A stretch of DNA of 64,000 nt from Tomitella biformata AHU 1821 (GTDB lineage: Bacteria > Actinomycetota > Actinomycetes > Mycobacteriales > Mycobacteriaceae). The notes beneath the pieces are model-generated. The model did not search any database. It worked only from the letters and a program-made list of their open reading frames with translations, and was not told the DNA's origin. Made by a program: the position numbers and the translations under genes. Shown here piece by piece: positions 37,562 through 47,361 of this stretch. The DNA lies in NCBI RefSeq assembly GCF_000524475.1, contig NZ_BAVQ01000083.1, positions 173,838-237,837 on the forward strand. The letters are read 5' to 3'. Positions within the stretch are counted from its first letter, which is position 1. Every line of letters starts with the position of its first letter.

Positions 37562-38194
37562 ATGCCAGTGCCCACCAGAGACAAGGTGGTCGAGCTGCTG
37601 AACGAGCCTGTCCGCCTCGCAGGCTATGACCTCGAGGACGTCGAGGTCACGCAGGCCGGCAAGAAGAGCATCGTCCGCGTGATTGTCGACTCTGATGCCG
37701 GTCTGGCCCTCGATGCCATCGTCACGCTGACGCGGCTGGTCTCCGACCACCTCGACACGGAGAAGTCCTTCGGCGAGGCCCCGTACACCCTCGAGGTCAC
37801 CTCGCCCGGCGTGAGCCGTCCGTTGACCGAGCCCCGGCATTGGCGCCGGGCACGGGGCCGCAAGGTCGAGGCAGTCGTGACGGCAACCGGCGCGGAGCCC
37901 GAGACGATCAGCGCGCGGATCGGGCGCGTGCACGGCGAGGGCGGCGAGACCCCCCAGGTGGACCTCGTGCTGCCGAGCCAGTCGGCCAAGGTGGGCCCGG
38001 CCGTGCGCAAGGTGGCGCTCGCCGAGGTGTCGAACGCGGTGGTGCAGGTGGAATTCGGGAAGGTCGACCCCCGCGAGCTGGAGCTTGCCGGCGGCGTCCA
38101 AGCGGGGCGCGAAAGCACGGGCACTGTAGATCTGGAAGCGGCAGAGGATGCCATCGCCGACTCGGGCGAGGCAGCTAAGGAGAATGACAAATGA
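37562..38194 (+). CDS. rimP: Ribosome maturation factor RimP
   Basis: Assists 30S subunit assembly. The 210 residues include the N-terminal domain with [20 protein letters not shown] and the [20 protein letters not shown] signature, followed by an Sm-like C-terminal domain. The ATG at 37562 follows TAGGAGCGCTCC. The end overlaps nusA (ATGA), which shows operon organisation rimP-nusA as in most bacteria. The 29 C-terminal residues are a variable acidic tail. Confidence 0.95.
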   Translation: MPVPTRDKVVELLNEPVRLAGYDLEDVEVTQAGKKSIVRVIVDSDAGLALDAIVTLTRLVSDHLDTEKSFGEAPYTLEVTSPGVSRPLTEPRHWRRARGRKVEAVVTATGAEPETISARIGRVHGEGGETPQVDLVLPSQSAKVGPAVRKVALAEVSNAVVQVEFGKVDPRELELAGGVQAGRESTGTVDLEAAEDAIADSGEAAKENDK

Positions 38195-39216
38195 ATATTG
38201 ACTTGAACGCACTGCGCGCCATCGAGCAGGAGAAGAACATCCCGCAGGGCGCTGTCCTCGCGGCGCTCGCAACCGCTTTGATGACCGCCTACAAGCACAC
38301 CGTGGGCCACGAGTCGAACGCCCGCATCGACATTGACCAGAAGAATGGCTCCGTCCGCGTCATGGCACGCGAAGTAGACGAGGACGGCAACCTCATCTCC
38401 GAGTGGGACGACACCCCCGAGGGCTTCGGCCGCGTCGCCGCCACCACAGCCCGCCAGGTCATTCTGCAGCGCCTGCGCGATGCTGAGAACGAGAAGACGT
38501 TCGGCGAGTTCGCCATGCACGAGGGCGAAATCGTCGGCGGCGTCATCGTCCGGGACACCGGCGCCAACGCGCGCGGCATGGTCATCGTGCGCATCGGCAA
38601 TGACGCGCACGGCATCGAGGGCGTGCTACCCCAGGCCGAGCAGGTGCCAGGGGAGAGCTACGAGCATGGCGACCGCATCAAGTGTTATGTGATTGGTGTC
38701 ACGCTCGGTGCGCGGGGCCCCCAGATCACGCTCTCGCGCTCGCACCCGAACCTCGTGCGCAAGCTGTTCGCGCTCGAGGTCCCGGAGATCGCGGACAACT
38801 CGGTCGAGATCGCGTCGGTCGCGCGCGAGGCCGGCCACCGCTCCAAGATCGCCGTCCACTCCGCCGTCGCCGGCCTCAACGCCAAGGGCGCCTGCATCGG
38901 CCCGATGGGGCAGCGCGTGCGCAACGTGATGAGTGAACTCGCAGGTGAGAAGATCGATATCATCGATTATGACGAGGATCCGGCCACGTTCGTGGGCAAT
39001 GCGCTGTCCCCGTCGAAGGTCGTCTCGGTGACGGTCGTGGACGAGCTGGCACGGGCAGCCCGTGTCGTGGTGCCGGACTTCCAGCTGTCGCTGGCAATCG
39101 GCAAGGAGGGCCAGAACGCCCGCCTCGCCGCCCGTCTCACGGGCTGGCGCATCGACATCCGCAGCGACGCGGAGGTTATCGACCCCGAGACCGGCGAGCC
39201 CGTCCCGGAGTCCTGA
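38191..39216 (+). CDS. nusA: Transcription termination/antitermination factor NusA
   Basis: RNA polymerase-binding factor for pausing, termination and rRNA antitermination. The 341 residues contain the N-terminal RNAP-binding domain, an S1 domain ([20 protein letters not shown]), KH1 ([16 protein letters not shown]) and KH2 ([18 protein letters not shown]). The acidic repeats of enterobacterial NusA are absent, as usual in Actinobacteria. Overlaps rimP by four bases. Confidence 0.96.
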   Translation: MNIDLNALRAIEQEKNIPQGAVLAALATALMTAYKHTVGHESNARIDIDQKNGSVRVMAREVDEDGNLISEWDDTPEGFGRVAATTARQVILQRLRDAENEKTFGEFAMHEGEIVGGVIVRDTGANARGMVIVRIGNDAHGIEGVLPQAEQVPGESYEHGDRIKCYVIGVTLGARGPQITLSRSHPNLVRKLFALEVPEIADNSVEIASVAREAGHRSKIAVHSAVAGLNAKGACIGPMGQRVRNVMSELAGEKIDIIDYDEDPATFVGNALSPSKVVSVTVVDELARAARVVVPDFQLSLAIGKEGQNARLAARLTGWRIDIRSDAEVIDPETGEPVPES

Positions 39217-39284
39217 GCCTCGGATCAGGGGCGCGCCCGACCTCGGGAGCGCCGTCAGGTTAGCCAGACAGCGACAAAGAGCGG

Positions 39285-39290
39285 TAGACT
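39285..39290 (+). promoter_or_regulatory. -10 element for a leaderless ylxR transcript
   Basis: TAGACT ends five bases before the ATG of the YlxR gene and no ribosome-binding site is present. This suggests a separate promoter inside the nusA-infB cluster. Confidence 0.45.
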
Positions 39291-39295
39291 GCCAA

Positions 39296-39601
39296 ATGGC
39301 CCAGCACGAAGGACTCGCAGCCACAGATCCAGCACCGGGAATCCCGGTGCGGACCTGCATTGGCTGCCGGGTTCGGACGCTGAGCTCCGATCTGCTCAGG
39401 CTGGTGGCAGTGCCGGGCGCAACCTCCGGGTTCGCGCTGGCGCCAGATCCAGCCAGAAGGTTGCCCGGTCGGGGTGCGTGGTTGCACCCCAACGCGGAGT
39501 GCCGGAAGTTGGCAGAAAGGCGTCGCGCATTCGGGAGGGCACTGCGGGTACAGGGAGACTTGGACCTGAGCGCCCTCGATAGCCGGATCGGGGCGGAATA
39601 G
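39296..39601 (+). CDS. ylxR: YlxR family RNA-binding protein (DUF448)
   Basis: A 101-residue basic protein of the YlxR family, found between nusA and infB in many bacteria. The signature VRTCIGCRVRTLSSDLLRLV and GRGAWLHPNAECRKLAERR are complete; the family binds RNA or acts as a nucleoid-associated regulator. The ATG at 39296 is chosen because a -10 box lies just upstream and the family begins near here. Confidence 0.88.
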   Translation: MAQHEGLAATDPAPGIPVRTCIGCRVRTLSSDLLRLVAVPGATSGFALAPDPARRLPGRGAWLHPNAECRKLAERRRAFGRALRVQGDLDLSALDSRIGAE

Positions 39602-39802
39602 GAAACAGCGTCGGTCATGCGCCACCAGGGCGGATGGTCACGGCTTCGGCCGTCGACGTGAACACACGCGAGAACGACCTCTTGAGAAGGACAATACAGA
39701 AAACTCATGAGCACACCGTGAAGCACCAGCGATGATCGTCCATCGGAGTTAACCCGAGGTCGTGCGGGCATTGGCCGCTCGACCTCACCAGTGAGGAGAG
39801 CA

Positions 39803-42778
39803 GTGGCAGGCAAGGCCCGCGTGCACGAGTTGGCTAAAGAGCTCGGTGTCACCAGTAAGGAAGTTCTCGCCCGGTTGAAGGACCAGGGCGAGTTTGTGAA
39901 GTCCGCATCGTCGACGGTGGAAGCACCCGTCGCACGCCGACTCCGCTCATCATTCGAACCGTCCGGTGGAGCATCCGCCGCCGAGACGCCCACCCCGGCG
40001 GCGGCGAAGCCCGCAGCCAGCGAGAAGCCGGCAGCAGCGCCTAGCGCAGCCAAGCCCGGTGCGCCGAAGCCCGCGGCCGCAGCGCCCAGCGCAGCGACGC
40101 CCGGCGCCGCAACCCCCAGCTCGGCGAAGCCCGGCGGCCCCCGCCCCGGACCGAAGCCGGCAGCGGCGGCGACGCCGATCCCGGCAACACCGGCGCCGGC
40201 AGCCCCTGTGGCCGCCAAGCCTGCGACCCCGACGCCGAAGGCCACCCCGGCCGCGGCGCCTGCTGCGGCGAAGTCCGCCGCGGCGTCCCCCATGCCGGGT
40301 GCGCCCAAGCCGAAGCCCGTGGTCCAGCACGCGACCCCGCAGCCTCCGGTCGAGTCGGCCCCGGCCGCGGAAGCCGCAGAGAAGCCCGGTCCCGGCGGTC
40401 CCAAGCCCGGCCCGCGCGCTCCGCGTGTCGCGAATAACCCCTATTCCTCGGCACCCGCGCCGCGTCCGGCATCGCGTCCCGCGCCGGGTCAGGGCGGTGC
40501 CCGTCCGGCTCCCGGCGCCGGCGGTGCCCGTCCGGCGCCTGGCGCAGGTGGACCTCGTCCGGCTCCCGGTGCAGGTGGACCTCGTCCGGCTCCCGGTGCC
40601 GGCGGTCCTCGCCCGTCTCCCAGTGGCATGCCTCCGCGCCCGAACCCCGGTGCGATGCCCTCCCGTGCGGCTAAGCCCGCCGGTGCGGGTCGTCCCGGAC
40701 CGGGCGGTCGTCCCGGCCCCGGCGGCGCCGGTGGCCGTGGTGGTCCCGGCGGCGGCGCTGGCGGCGGCGGCGGTTTCCGTCCCGGTGGCGGCGCTCCCGC
40801 TGGTGGGCCTCCCGCAGGTGGTGGCTTCCGCGGTCGCGGTCGCGCCCCCGGTCGTGGCACCACGGCCGGTGCATTCGGCCGTCCCGGAGGCGCGCCTCGT
40901 CGCGGACGCAAGTCGAAGCGGCAGAAGCGTCAGGAATACGACTCCATGCAGGCGCCCGCCGTTGGCGGCGTCAGGTTGCCTCGCGGCAACGGCGAGACGA
41001 TCCGTCTTGCCCGTGGCGCCTCGCTCTCGGACTTCGCGGACAAGCTTGACGCGAACCCGGCAGCGCTGGTCCAAGCCCTGTTCAACCTCGGCGAGATGGT
41101 CACCGCGACGCAGTCGGTTCCCGACGAGACGCTGGAGCTGCTCGGCTCGGAGATGAACTACGTCGTCCAGGTCGTCAGCCCCGAGGACGAGGATCGCGAA
41201 CTGCTCGACAGCTTCGACCTCACCTACGGCGAGGATGCCGGTGGCGAGGACGATCTGGAGCAGCGTCCGCCGGTGGTCACGGTCATGGGTCACGTCGACC
41301 ACGGCAAGACCCGCCTGCTGGACTCGATCCGCAAGGCGAACGTGGGCGAGGGTGAAGCCGGTGGCATCACCCAGCACATCGGCGCGTACCAGGTCATGAC
41401 GCACCTCGAGGGTGTCGACCGCCTGATCACGTTCATCGATACCCCCGGTCACGAGGCGTTCACCGCCATGCGTGCCCGTGGCGCCCAGGCCACTGATATC
41501 GCGATCATCGTGGTGGCGGCGGACGACGGCGTCATGCCGCAGACCGTCGAGGCCATCAACCACGCCCAGGCGGCCGGTGTCCCGATCGTCGTGGCCGTGA
41601 ACAAGATCGACAAGGAGGCGGCGGATCCCCTGCGGATTCGCAGCCAGCTGACCGAGTACGGCCTGGTCGCGGAGGACTTTGGTGGCGACACCATGTTCGT
41701 CGACATCTCCGCGAAGCAGGGCCTGCACATCGACGAGCTGCTGGAGGCCGTGCTGCTGACGGCGGACGCGTCGCTGGACCTGCGGGCCAACCCGAACATG
41801 GACGCCCAGGGTGTCGCCATCGAGGCGCACCTCGACCGCGGCCGTGGCCCGGTGGCCACCGTGCTCATCCGTCGCGGAACGCTCCGTGTCGGCGACTCGA
41901 TCGTGGCGGGCGACGCGTATGGCCGCGTGCGCCGCATGATCGACGAGAACGGCGATGACGTCATCGAGGCGTACCCGTCGCGTCCCGTCCAGGTCGTCGG
42001 CTTCACGTCGGTCCCCGGCGCAGGCGACAACCTGCTCGTGGTCGACGAGGACCGCATCGCCCGGCAGATCGCAGACCGTCGCAACGCTCGCAAGCGCAAC
42101 GCGCTGGCGGCCCGTGGACGCAAGCGCATCAGCCTGGACGATCTGGATGCGGCGCTCAAGGAGACGAGCCAGCTCAACCTGATCATCAAGGGCGACAACT
42201 CCGGCACCGTCGAGGCCCTCGAAGAGGCCCTGGTCGGGTTGGAGATCGACGACGAGGTCGAGCTGCGCATCGTCGACCGCGGTGTCGGTGCAGTCACCGA
42301 GACCAACGTCAACCTGGCGACGGCGTCGAACGCGATCATCCTCGGGTTCAACGTCCGCGCCGAGGGCAAGGCAACGGAGCTGGCGAACCGCGAGGGCGTC
42401 GACATCCGTTACTACTCGGTGATCTACCAGGCGATCGACGAGATCGAGGCCGCGCTCAAGGGCATGCTCAAGCCGGTCTACGAGGAGCACGCGCTCGGCC
42501 AGGCCGAGATCCGCGCGATCTTCAAGTCGTCGAAGCTGGGCAACATCGCCGGTTGCATGGTCACGAAGGGCTCGGTTCGCCGCAACAGCAAGGCGCGGTT
42601 GATCCGTGACGGAGCGGTGATTGCCGAGACGATGAGCGTGACGTCGCTGCGGCGTGAGAAGGACGACGCCACCGAGGTCCGCGAGGGCTTCGAGTGCGGT
42701 ATGACGGTGTCGTACTCTGACATCAAGATCGGCGATATTGTCGACACCTACGAGTTGCGCGAGGTTCCGCGCGACTAA
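39803..42778 (+). CDS. infB: Translation initiation factor IF-2
   Basis: GTPase that brings initiator tRNA to the 30S subunit; 991 residues. The N-terminus has the IF2-N motif [19 protein letters not shown]. Residues of about 55-375 are a low-complexity Ala/Pro/Gly/Lys-rich region with near-identical units of the type ARPAPGAGG repeated several times, followed by a Gly/Arg-rich stretch. The G domain has GHVDHGKT from residue 496, DTPGHEAF and NKID, and domains II-IV follow to the end. The GTG at 39803 has GAGGAG upstream. A hairpin (GAGGTCG/CGACCTC, 39756-39786) precedes the ribosome-binding site in a 201-base leader. Confidence 0.97.
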   Translation: MAGKARVHELAKELGVTSKEVLARLKDQGEFVKSASSTVEAPVARRLRSSFEPSGGASAAETPTPAAAKPAASEKPAAAPSAAKPGAPKPAAAAPSAATPGAATPSSAKPGGPRPGPKPAAAATPIPATPAPAAPVAAKPATPTPKATPAAAPAAAKSAAASPMPGAPKPKPVVQHATPQPPVESAPAAEAAEKPGPGGPKPGPRAPRVANNPYSSAPAPRPASRPAPGQGGARPAPGAGGARPAPGAGGPRPAPGAGGPRPAPGAGGPRPSPSGMPPRPNPGAMPSRAAKPAGAGRPGPGGRPGPGGAGGRGGPGGGAGGGGGFRPGGGAPAGGPPAGGGFRGRGRAPGRGTTAGAFGRPGGAPRRGRKSKRQKRQEYDSMQAPAVGGVRLPRGNGETIRLARGASLSDFADKLDANPAALVQALFNLGEMVTATQSVPDETLELLGSEMNYVVQVVSPEDEDRELLDSFDLTYGEDAGGEDDLEQRPPVVTVMGHVDHGKTRLLDSIRKANVGEGEAGGITQHIGAYQVMTHLEGVDRLITFIDTPGHEAFTAMRARGAQATDIAIIVVAADDGVMPQTVEAINHAQAAGVPIVVAVNKIDKEAADPLRIRSQLTEYGLVAEDFGGDTMFVDISAKQGLHIDELLEAVLLTADASLDLRANPNMDAQGVAIEAHLDRGRGPVATVLIRRGTLRVGDSIVAGDAYGRVRRMIDENGDDVIEAYPSRPVQVVGFTSVPGAGDNLLVVDEDRIARQIADRRNARKRNALAARGRKRISLDDLDAALKETSQLNLIIKGDNSGTVEALEEALVGLEIDDEVELRIVDRGVGAVTETNVNLATASNAIILGFNVRAEGKATELANREGVDIRYYSVIYQAIDEIEAALKGMLKPVYEEHALGQAEIRAIFKSSKLGNIAGCMVTKGSVRRNSKARLIRDGAVIAETMSVTSLRREKDDATEVREGFECGMTVSYSDIKIGDIVDTYELREVPRD

Positions 42779-42805
42779 TGGTCGACGGTAGTTAGGCATT
42801 GATCT

Positions 42806-42849
42806 GATCCGGTGCGCACGTGGCGAGCTAGTCGCGTGCGCACCGGATC
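42806..42849 (+). terminator. Hairpin between infB and rbfA
   Basis: GATCCGGTGCGCACG (42806-42820) is fully complementary to CGTGCGCACCGGATC (42835-42849), with a 14-base loop. There is no T-run. It may reduce or regulate read-through from infB to rbfA. Confidence 0.7.
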
Positions 42850-42892
42850 GATCGCTTTAGAACCACCAGCGAGTACGAGGAGTGGAATCAAG

Positions 42893-43378
42893 ATGGCTGA
42901 TCCGGCACGGGCGAGGAAGCTCGCCAAGCGCATCGGCACGATTGTCGCGTCGGCGATCCAGACCGAGATCAAAGACCCCCGACTGGCCTACGTCACAATC
43001 ACCGACACCAGGGTGACCGCAGACCTGCACGACGCCACCGTCTACTACACGGTGATGGGCGACAGCGTGGAGGCGGAGCCGGACATGGAGTCGGCTGCGG
43101 CGGCGTTGGAGAAGGCCAGGGGCGCCCTGCGCACCCGCGTCGGCGCCGGCACCGGGGTGCGCTTCACCCCGACGCTGACCTTCGTGGCGGACACCGTGCC
43201 AGACGCGGCCCGCCACATGGAGGAGCTGCTGTCCCGGGCGAAGGCCAAGGACGCGGAGGTCGCGGCCGTCGCGGCCGGGGCTAAGCCGGCGGGCGAGGCG
43301 GATCCGTATAAGTCGGATGACACCGACGTGGAGGACGAGCTCGACGGCGCGGCCGCGGACACCGAAGGCTCCGAATAA
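42893..43378 (+). CDS. rbfA: Ribosome-binding factor A
   Basis: KH-fold protein needed for 30S maturation. The 161 residues start [20 protein letters not shown] and include [20 protein letters not shown] and [20 protein letters not shown]. The last 35 residues are an acidic extension. The ATG at 42893 follows GAGGAG. Two bases separate it from nrnA, indicating one operon. Confidence 0.94.
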   Translation: MADPARARKLAKRIGTIVASAIQTEIKDPRLAYVTITDTRVTADLHDATVYYTVMGDSVEAEPDMESAAAALEKARGALRTRVGAGTGVRFTPTLTFVADTVPDAARHMEELLSRAKAKDAEVAAVAAGAKPAGEADPYKSDDTDVEDELDGAAADTEGSE

Positions 43379-43380
43379 CG

Positions 43381-44355
43381 ATGGGCGATCAGCACAGCAC
43401 GGTCAGTGTGGAAGAGACCGCAGCCAAGATCCAAGCGGCTGCCGCCGTGACCGTGCTGTGCCACGTCCACCCCGACGCCGACACGATGGGCAGCGCGCTC
43501 GCCTTGGCGATCGCGCTGCACCGCGCGGGCACCCCCGTGCAGGTGTCGTTCCCGGAGCCGCATGAGCTGCCGAGGTCTCTGGAGCTGTTGCCTCGGCGCG
43601 ACCTCGTGGTGCCGCCGGCGGCGCTGCCCGACGCCGCCGAACTTTTGGTCGTGGTCGATTGCAGCAGCGCCGACCGATTGGCCGGATTGTCCGGCCAGAT
43701 AGCGGCGTCGGACACCACTTTGGTGATCGACCATCACCGGACCAACACTTTCTTTGGCGATCTGCACTATGTGGACGCCGACGCGCAGTCCACGACCGTC
43801 CTCATCACGCGGGTGCTTGACGCGCTGGGCGTAGAGATCGACGCGGACATCGCGACCTGCCTGTACGCGGGGCTCGTCACCGACACCGGCGGTCTGCGCT
43901 GGGCGAACCCCGAGTCGCTGCTACTGGCGGCCCGGCTGCTCGGCACCGGGATCAACGGCGCGGAGCTGCTGCGCGGGCTGATGGACACCCACCCGTTCGC
44001 GTGGCTGCCAATGCTGGGCGCCGTGCTAGGCCGCGCGGAGCTGGAGCCCGCCGCCGCCTGCGGACTGGGATTAGTGCACACCGTCGTCCTGCACACCGAC
44101 GTCGCCGGCGTCGCGTGGGAGGAGATCGAGTCAGTCGTGGACATCGTGCGCACCTCCGCCGAGGCCGAGGTTGCCGTGGTCCTCAAGGAGCAGGGAGAGC
44201 AGCGCTGGACCGTGTCGATGCGGTCCAAGGGCTTGATCAACGTCGCCGAGGTGGCACTGAAGCTTGGCGGCGGCGGGCACGCCGCGGCGGCCGGGTACTC
44301 CGCGACGGGCACCAGAGACGACGTGCTGGCCGCCCTGCGGTCGGTTCTTGGGTAG
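43381..44355 (+). CDS. nrnA: DHH/DHHA1 phosphoesterase (NrnA-like oligoribonuclease/c-di-AMP phosphodiesterase)
   Basis: A 324-residue phosphoesterase of the Rv2837c type, which degrades nanoRNAs, pAp and cyclic dinucleotides. Metal motifs: CHVHPDADTMGSALAL, VVVDCSSADRL, VIDHHRTN (the DHH triad) and LVTDTGGLRW. The DHHA1 domain ends with the GGGGHAAAAGYS loop for substrate. Located after rbfA, as in M. tuberculosis. Confidence 0.93.
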   Translation: MGDQHSTVSVEETAAKIQAAAAVTVLCHVHPDADTMGSALALAIALHRAGTPVQVSFPEPHELPRSLELLPRRDLVVPPAALPDAAELLVVVDCSSADRLAGLSGQIAASDTTLVIDHHRTNTFFGDLHYVDADAQSTTVLITRVLDALGVEIDADIATCLYAGLVTDTGGLRWANPESLLLAARLLGTGINGAELLRGLMDTHPFAWLPMLGAVLGRAELEPAAACGLGLVHTVVLHTDVAGVAWEEIESVVDIVRTSAEAEVAVVLKEQGEQRWTVSMRSKGLINVAEVALKLGGGGHAAAAGYSATGTRDDVLAALRSVLG

Positions 44356-44360
44356 CGCCG

Positions 44361-45701
44361 TTGAGTAGCCAGGTCTCCGACGAGGTCGCACCCGGCGTCA
44401 CGCTGCGGGGCTTTCTCACGCTCGCCCTGCCAGCACTCGGCGTGCTGGCGGCAGAGCCGCTGTACCTGCTGCTTGACGTCGCAGTGGTGGGCCGCCTCGG
44501 GGCCGACGCGCTGGCCGGGCTGGCGATGGGCGCCCTGGTGCTTGGCCTCGTCAGCACTCAGCTCACGTTCCTCAGCTACGGCACGACCGCCCGCGCCGCG
44601 CGCATGTTCGGCGCTGGCCGCCGTGGGGACGCCGTGAACGAGGGCGTGCAGGCCACGTGGATGGCCGTCGTGATTGGCACGGTGCTCGCCGCCGCGGTGT
44701 TCACGACGGCGAGCCCATTGTTGTCCCTGCTCGCCGGGGACGGCGAGATCGCCGCGGACGCCGGGCAGTGGCTGCGGATCGCGATCCTGGGCACGCCCCT
44801 GATCCTCATCACCCTCGCCGGGAACGGCTGGATGCGCGGGGTGCAGGACACAATGCGGCCGCTGCGCTGCGTGCTCGCAGGATTGGCCGTGTCCGCGGTG
44901 CTGTGCCCCGTCCTGGTCTTCGGTCTGCTGGGCGCGCCCGAGTGGGGCCTCGCGGGCTCCGCGGTGGCGAATCTCGTGGGCCAGGTGCTTGCGGCGGCGT
45001 TGTTCATCTGGGCCCTCGTGGCGGAGCGGCAGTCGCTGGCCCCGCAGTGGCCGGTCATGCGGGCCCAGCTGTCGATGGCCCGGGACCTGGTGCTGCGCAG
45101 CTTGGGCTTCCAGGCCTGCTTCCTCTCGGCGGCGGCCGTCGCCGCCCGGTTCGGTGCTCCGGCGCTGGCCGCGCACCAGGTGGTGCTGCAATTGTGGAAC
45201 TTCATCACTCTCACACTGGACTCGCTGGCTATCGCAGCGCAGGCCATGATTGGGGCGGCCCTCGGCGCGGCGCAGGTCACGCATGCGCGGCGCTTGGCCT
45301 GGCGGATCACCGGCTGGTCGCTGGGGCTGGCGGCGGCGTTGGCGGCGGCGATCGCGCTCCTCGCGCCGGTCCTGCCGAAGGTGTTCACCGATGACGGTTC
45401 GGTGCTCGCGGAGATCGGCTCCGTGTGGTGGTTGTTCGCGCTGCTGATCCCGCTCGGCGGCGTCGCGTTCGCCCTGGACGGGGTGCTGCTCGGTAGCGGC
45501 GACGTCGCGTTCCTGCGCACCGCGACCCTGGCCAGCGCGGTCCTCGGGTTTCTCCCGCTGATCTGGCTGTCGCTTATGCTCGGCTGGGGCCTGACCGGCA
45601 TCTGGTGGGGCCTGGTGCTGTTCATGGCCCTGCGCGTGGTGGCCGTCCTGTGGCGCACCGCGTCGGGCAAGTGGGCCGTCCCCGGTAGCGTCCGGGCCTG
45701 A
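44361..45701 (+). CDS. dinF: MATE family efflux transporter (DinF-like)
   Basis: A 446-residue, 12-helix multidrug and toxin extrusion protein of the DinF subgroup: FLTLALPALGVLAAEPLYLL and DVAVVGRLGADALAGLAMGA at the N-terminus, with a second MATE half from about residue 230. The start is uncertain: TTG at 44361, six bases after the nrnA stop, is the first plausible codon in this frame. Likely a sodium- or proton-driven exporter. Same place as Rv2836c. Confidence 0.85.
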   Translation: MSSQVSDEVAPGVTLRGFLTLALPALGVLAAEPLYLLLDVAVVGRLGADALAGLAMGALVLGLVSTQLTFLSYGTTARAARMFGAGRRGDAVNEGVQATWMAVVIGTVLAAAVFTTASPLLSLLAGDGEIAADAGQWLRIAILGTPLILITLAGNGWMRGVQDTMRPLRCVLAGLAVSAVLCPVLVFGLLGAPEWGLAGSAVANLVGQVLAAALFIWALVAERQSLAPQWPVMRAQLSMARDLVLRSLGFQACFLSAAAVAARFGAPALAAHQVVLQLWNFITLTLDSLAIAAQAMIGAALGAAQVTHARRLAWRITGWSLGLAAALAAAIALLAPVLPKVFTDDGSVLAEIGSVWWLFALLIPLGGVAFALDGVLLGSGDVAFLRTATLASAVLGFLPLIWLSLMLGWGLTGIWWGLVLFMALRVVAVLWRTASGKWAVPGSVRA

Positions 45702-45718
45702 GTAGATAGGGAGTACTG

Positions 45719-46657
45719 GTGGCAAAGTTATTCGCGGTCAGCGACCTGCACGTGGGGCACCGCGGCAACCTGCCCGTCATCGAGGGGCTGCGGCGGGAGG
45801 GCCCGGACGACTGGCTGATCGTGGCGGGCGACGTCGCCGAGCGCACCGAAGAGATCCGGACGAGCCTGGAACTGCTGGCCAAGCGGTTCGCGAAGGTCAT
45901 CTGGGTGCCCGGCAATCACGAGCTGTGGACGACCGTGAAGGACCCGGTGCAGCTGCACGGCGTCGAGCTCTACGACTACTTGGTGGAGATGTGCCGGGAG
46001 ATCGGCGTCGTCACCCCCGAGGACCCGTATCCGGTGTGGGAGGGCGACGGCGGGCCTGCCGTGATCGTCCCCATGTTCCTGCTCTACGACTACTCCTGGC
46101 TGCCCGACGGCGCCGCGGACAAGGCCGCAGGTCTGGAGATCGGCCGGGAGAGCGGCGTCGTCGCCACCGACGAGTTCTTGCTCTCGCCCCAGCCCTACGG
46201 CAGCCGTGAGGCCTGGTGCCGGGCGCGGGTGAAAGAGACCAGGACCCGCCTCGACGCCCTCGACCGCTCGCTGCCGACGGTCCTGGTGAACCACTTCCCG
46301 CTGGTGCGTGAGCCCACGCGGGTGCTCATCCACCCCGAGTTCGCGATGTGGTGCGGCACCGATGCCACCGCGGCCTGGCACGTGCGCTACCGGGCGGTCT
46401 GCGCCGTCTACGGGCACCTGCACATCCCGCGCACCACCTACTACGACGGCGTCCGCTTCGAGGAGGTCTCCGTCGGCTACCCGCGGGAGTGGCGCCAGCG
46501 TGGGCTGCCGGAGCCGGTCCTGCGGCAGATCCTGCCGGCCCCGGTCTACCCGCCCGGCGCGCTGAACAAGTGGGGCGGGCACTTCCACGTCAGCGAGGAG
46601 CAAGAGGCGGAGATGGAGCGCCTGCGGGCCAGGCTGGCGAAGCGGGGTTCGGCGTGA
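45719..46657 (+). CDS. Calcineurin-like metallophosphoesterase (Rv2795c-like)
   Basis: A 312-residue cytoplasmic phosphoesterase. Metal ligands: VSDLHVGHRGN, IVAGDVAERTEE, PGNHELW, VNHFPLV and YGHLHIPRTTYYDG. The substrate is unknown. It starts with GTG at 45719 and overlaps pptT by four bases (GTGA). In M. tuberculosis the Rv2795c product hydrolyses phosphopantetheine from acyl carrier proteins (PptH) and opposes PptT; the coupled order suggests the same here. Confidence 0.85.
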   Translation: MAKLFAVSDLHVGHRGNLPVIEGLRREGPDDWLIVAGDVAERTEEIRTSLELLAKRFAKVIWVPGNHELWTTVKDPVQLHGVELYDYLVEMCREIGVVTPEDPYPVWEGDGGPAVIVPMFLLYDYSWLPDGAADKAAGLEIGRESGVVATDEFLLSPQPYGSREAWCRARVKETRTRLDALDRSLPTVLVNHFPLVREPTRVLIHPEFAMWCGTDATAAWHVRYRAVCAVYGHLHIPRTTYYDGVRFEEVSVGYPREWRQRGLPEPVLRQILPAPVYPPGALNKWGGHFHVSEEQEAEMERLRARLAKRGSA

Positions 46658-47352
46658 TTGGGGAGATCCTGCCGCCCGGTGTCGAGTCCGCCGAGCTGTT
46701 CCACGATCCGGCGGATCTCGGCCTGTTCCCCGAGGAGCGCGCCCAGATCGCGCGCGCCGTCGACAAGCGCCAGCGCGAGTACGCCAGCGCCCGCCACTGT
46801 GCCCGCGCGGCCATGGGGCGGCTGGGGCTGGACCCCGTGGGCATTCTCAAGGACGAGAAGGGCGCGCCGCAATGGCCCCGCGGGATCGTGGGGAGCATGA
46901 CCCACACCGAGGGGTATCGCGCTGCGGCAGTGGGGTTCTCGATGGGGATGCGCTCGGTGGGTATCGACGCCGAGCAGCACGCGCCGCTGCCGAGCGACGG
47001 CGTCCTCTCCTCGGTGAGCCTGCCGGCTGAGCGGGAGTGGTTGGCGGCGGCGGGGTCGGGGGAGAGCTCCGGTTCGGGTCCAGGAGAGGGGGGTGTGCAC
47101 TGGGACCGGCTCCTGTTCAGCGCCAAGGAATCGACCTATAAGGCCTGGTACCCGCTCACCGAGCGCTGGCTCGGATTCGAGGACGCGCACATCACCTTTT
47201 CCCTTGTTCACGAGGGCGACAGCCCGGCCGGCACGTTCCATTCGCGGCTGCTGGTGCCGGGCGGAACCCTGGCGGGCGACGAGCTCACGGGGTTCGACGG
47301 CCGCTGGGTGGTGCGCGGCGGGTTAGTGGTCACGGCCATCGCCGTGATCTAA
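46654..47352 (+). CDS. pptT: 4'-phosphopantetheinyl transferase PptT
   Basis: Activates acyl carrier protein domains of polyketide, siderophore and mycolic-acid synthases using CoA. The 232 residues contain KRQREYASARHCARAAMGRL, SVGIDAEQHAPLP with the Mg2+ ligands, and LFSAKESTYKAWYPLTERWL. A short Gly/Ser-rich insertion (about 130-147) is not typical. The GTG at 46654 overlaps the stop of the phosphoesterase gene. A PptT enzyme is expected in an organism making mycolic acids. Confidence 0.93.
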   Translation: MIGEILPPGVESAELFHDPADLGLFPEERAQIARAVDKRQREYASARHCARAAMGRLGLDPVGILKDEKGAPQWPRGIVGSMTHTEGYRAAAVGFSMGMRSVGIDAEQHAPLPSDGVLSSVSLPAEREWLAAAGSGESSGSGPGEGGVHWDRLLFSAKESTYKAWYPLTERWLGFEDAHITFSLVHEGDSPAGTFHSRLLVPGGTLAGDELTGFDGRWVVRGGLVVTAIAVI

Positions 47353-47361
47353 TTTGCCCCT

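Noticed and set aside
40480..40660. Regular repeats that at first sight resemble a CRISPR or minisatellite array
   Set aside because: They encode the repetitive Pro/Ala/Gly region of IF-2 in frame; there are no spacers and no cas genes.
39950..42799. Very long minus-strand open frame (949 codons) opposite infB
   Set aside because: It is the antisense shadow of a high-G+C gene with strong codon bias; the protein is Arg/Gly/Asp-rich without domains.
43767..45725. Minus-strand frame of 652 codons opposite nrnA and the MATE gene
   Set aside because: Antisense shadow with charged low-complexity sequence; the plus-strand genes have full family motifs.
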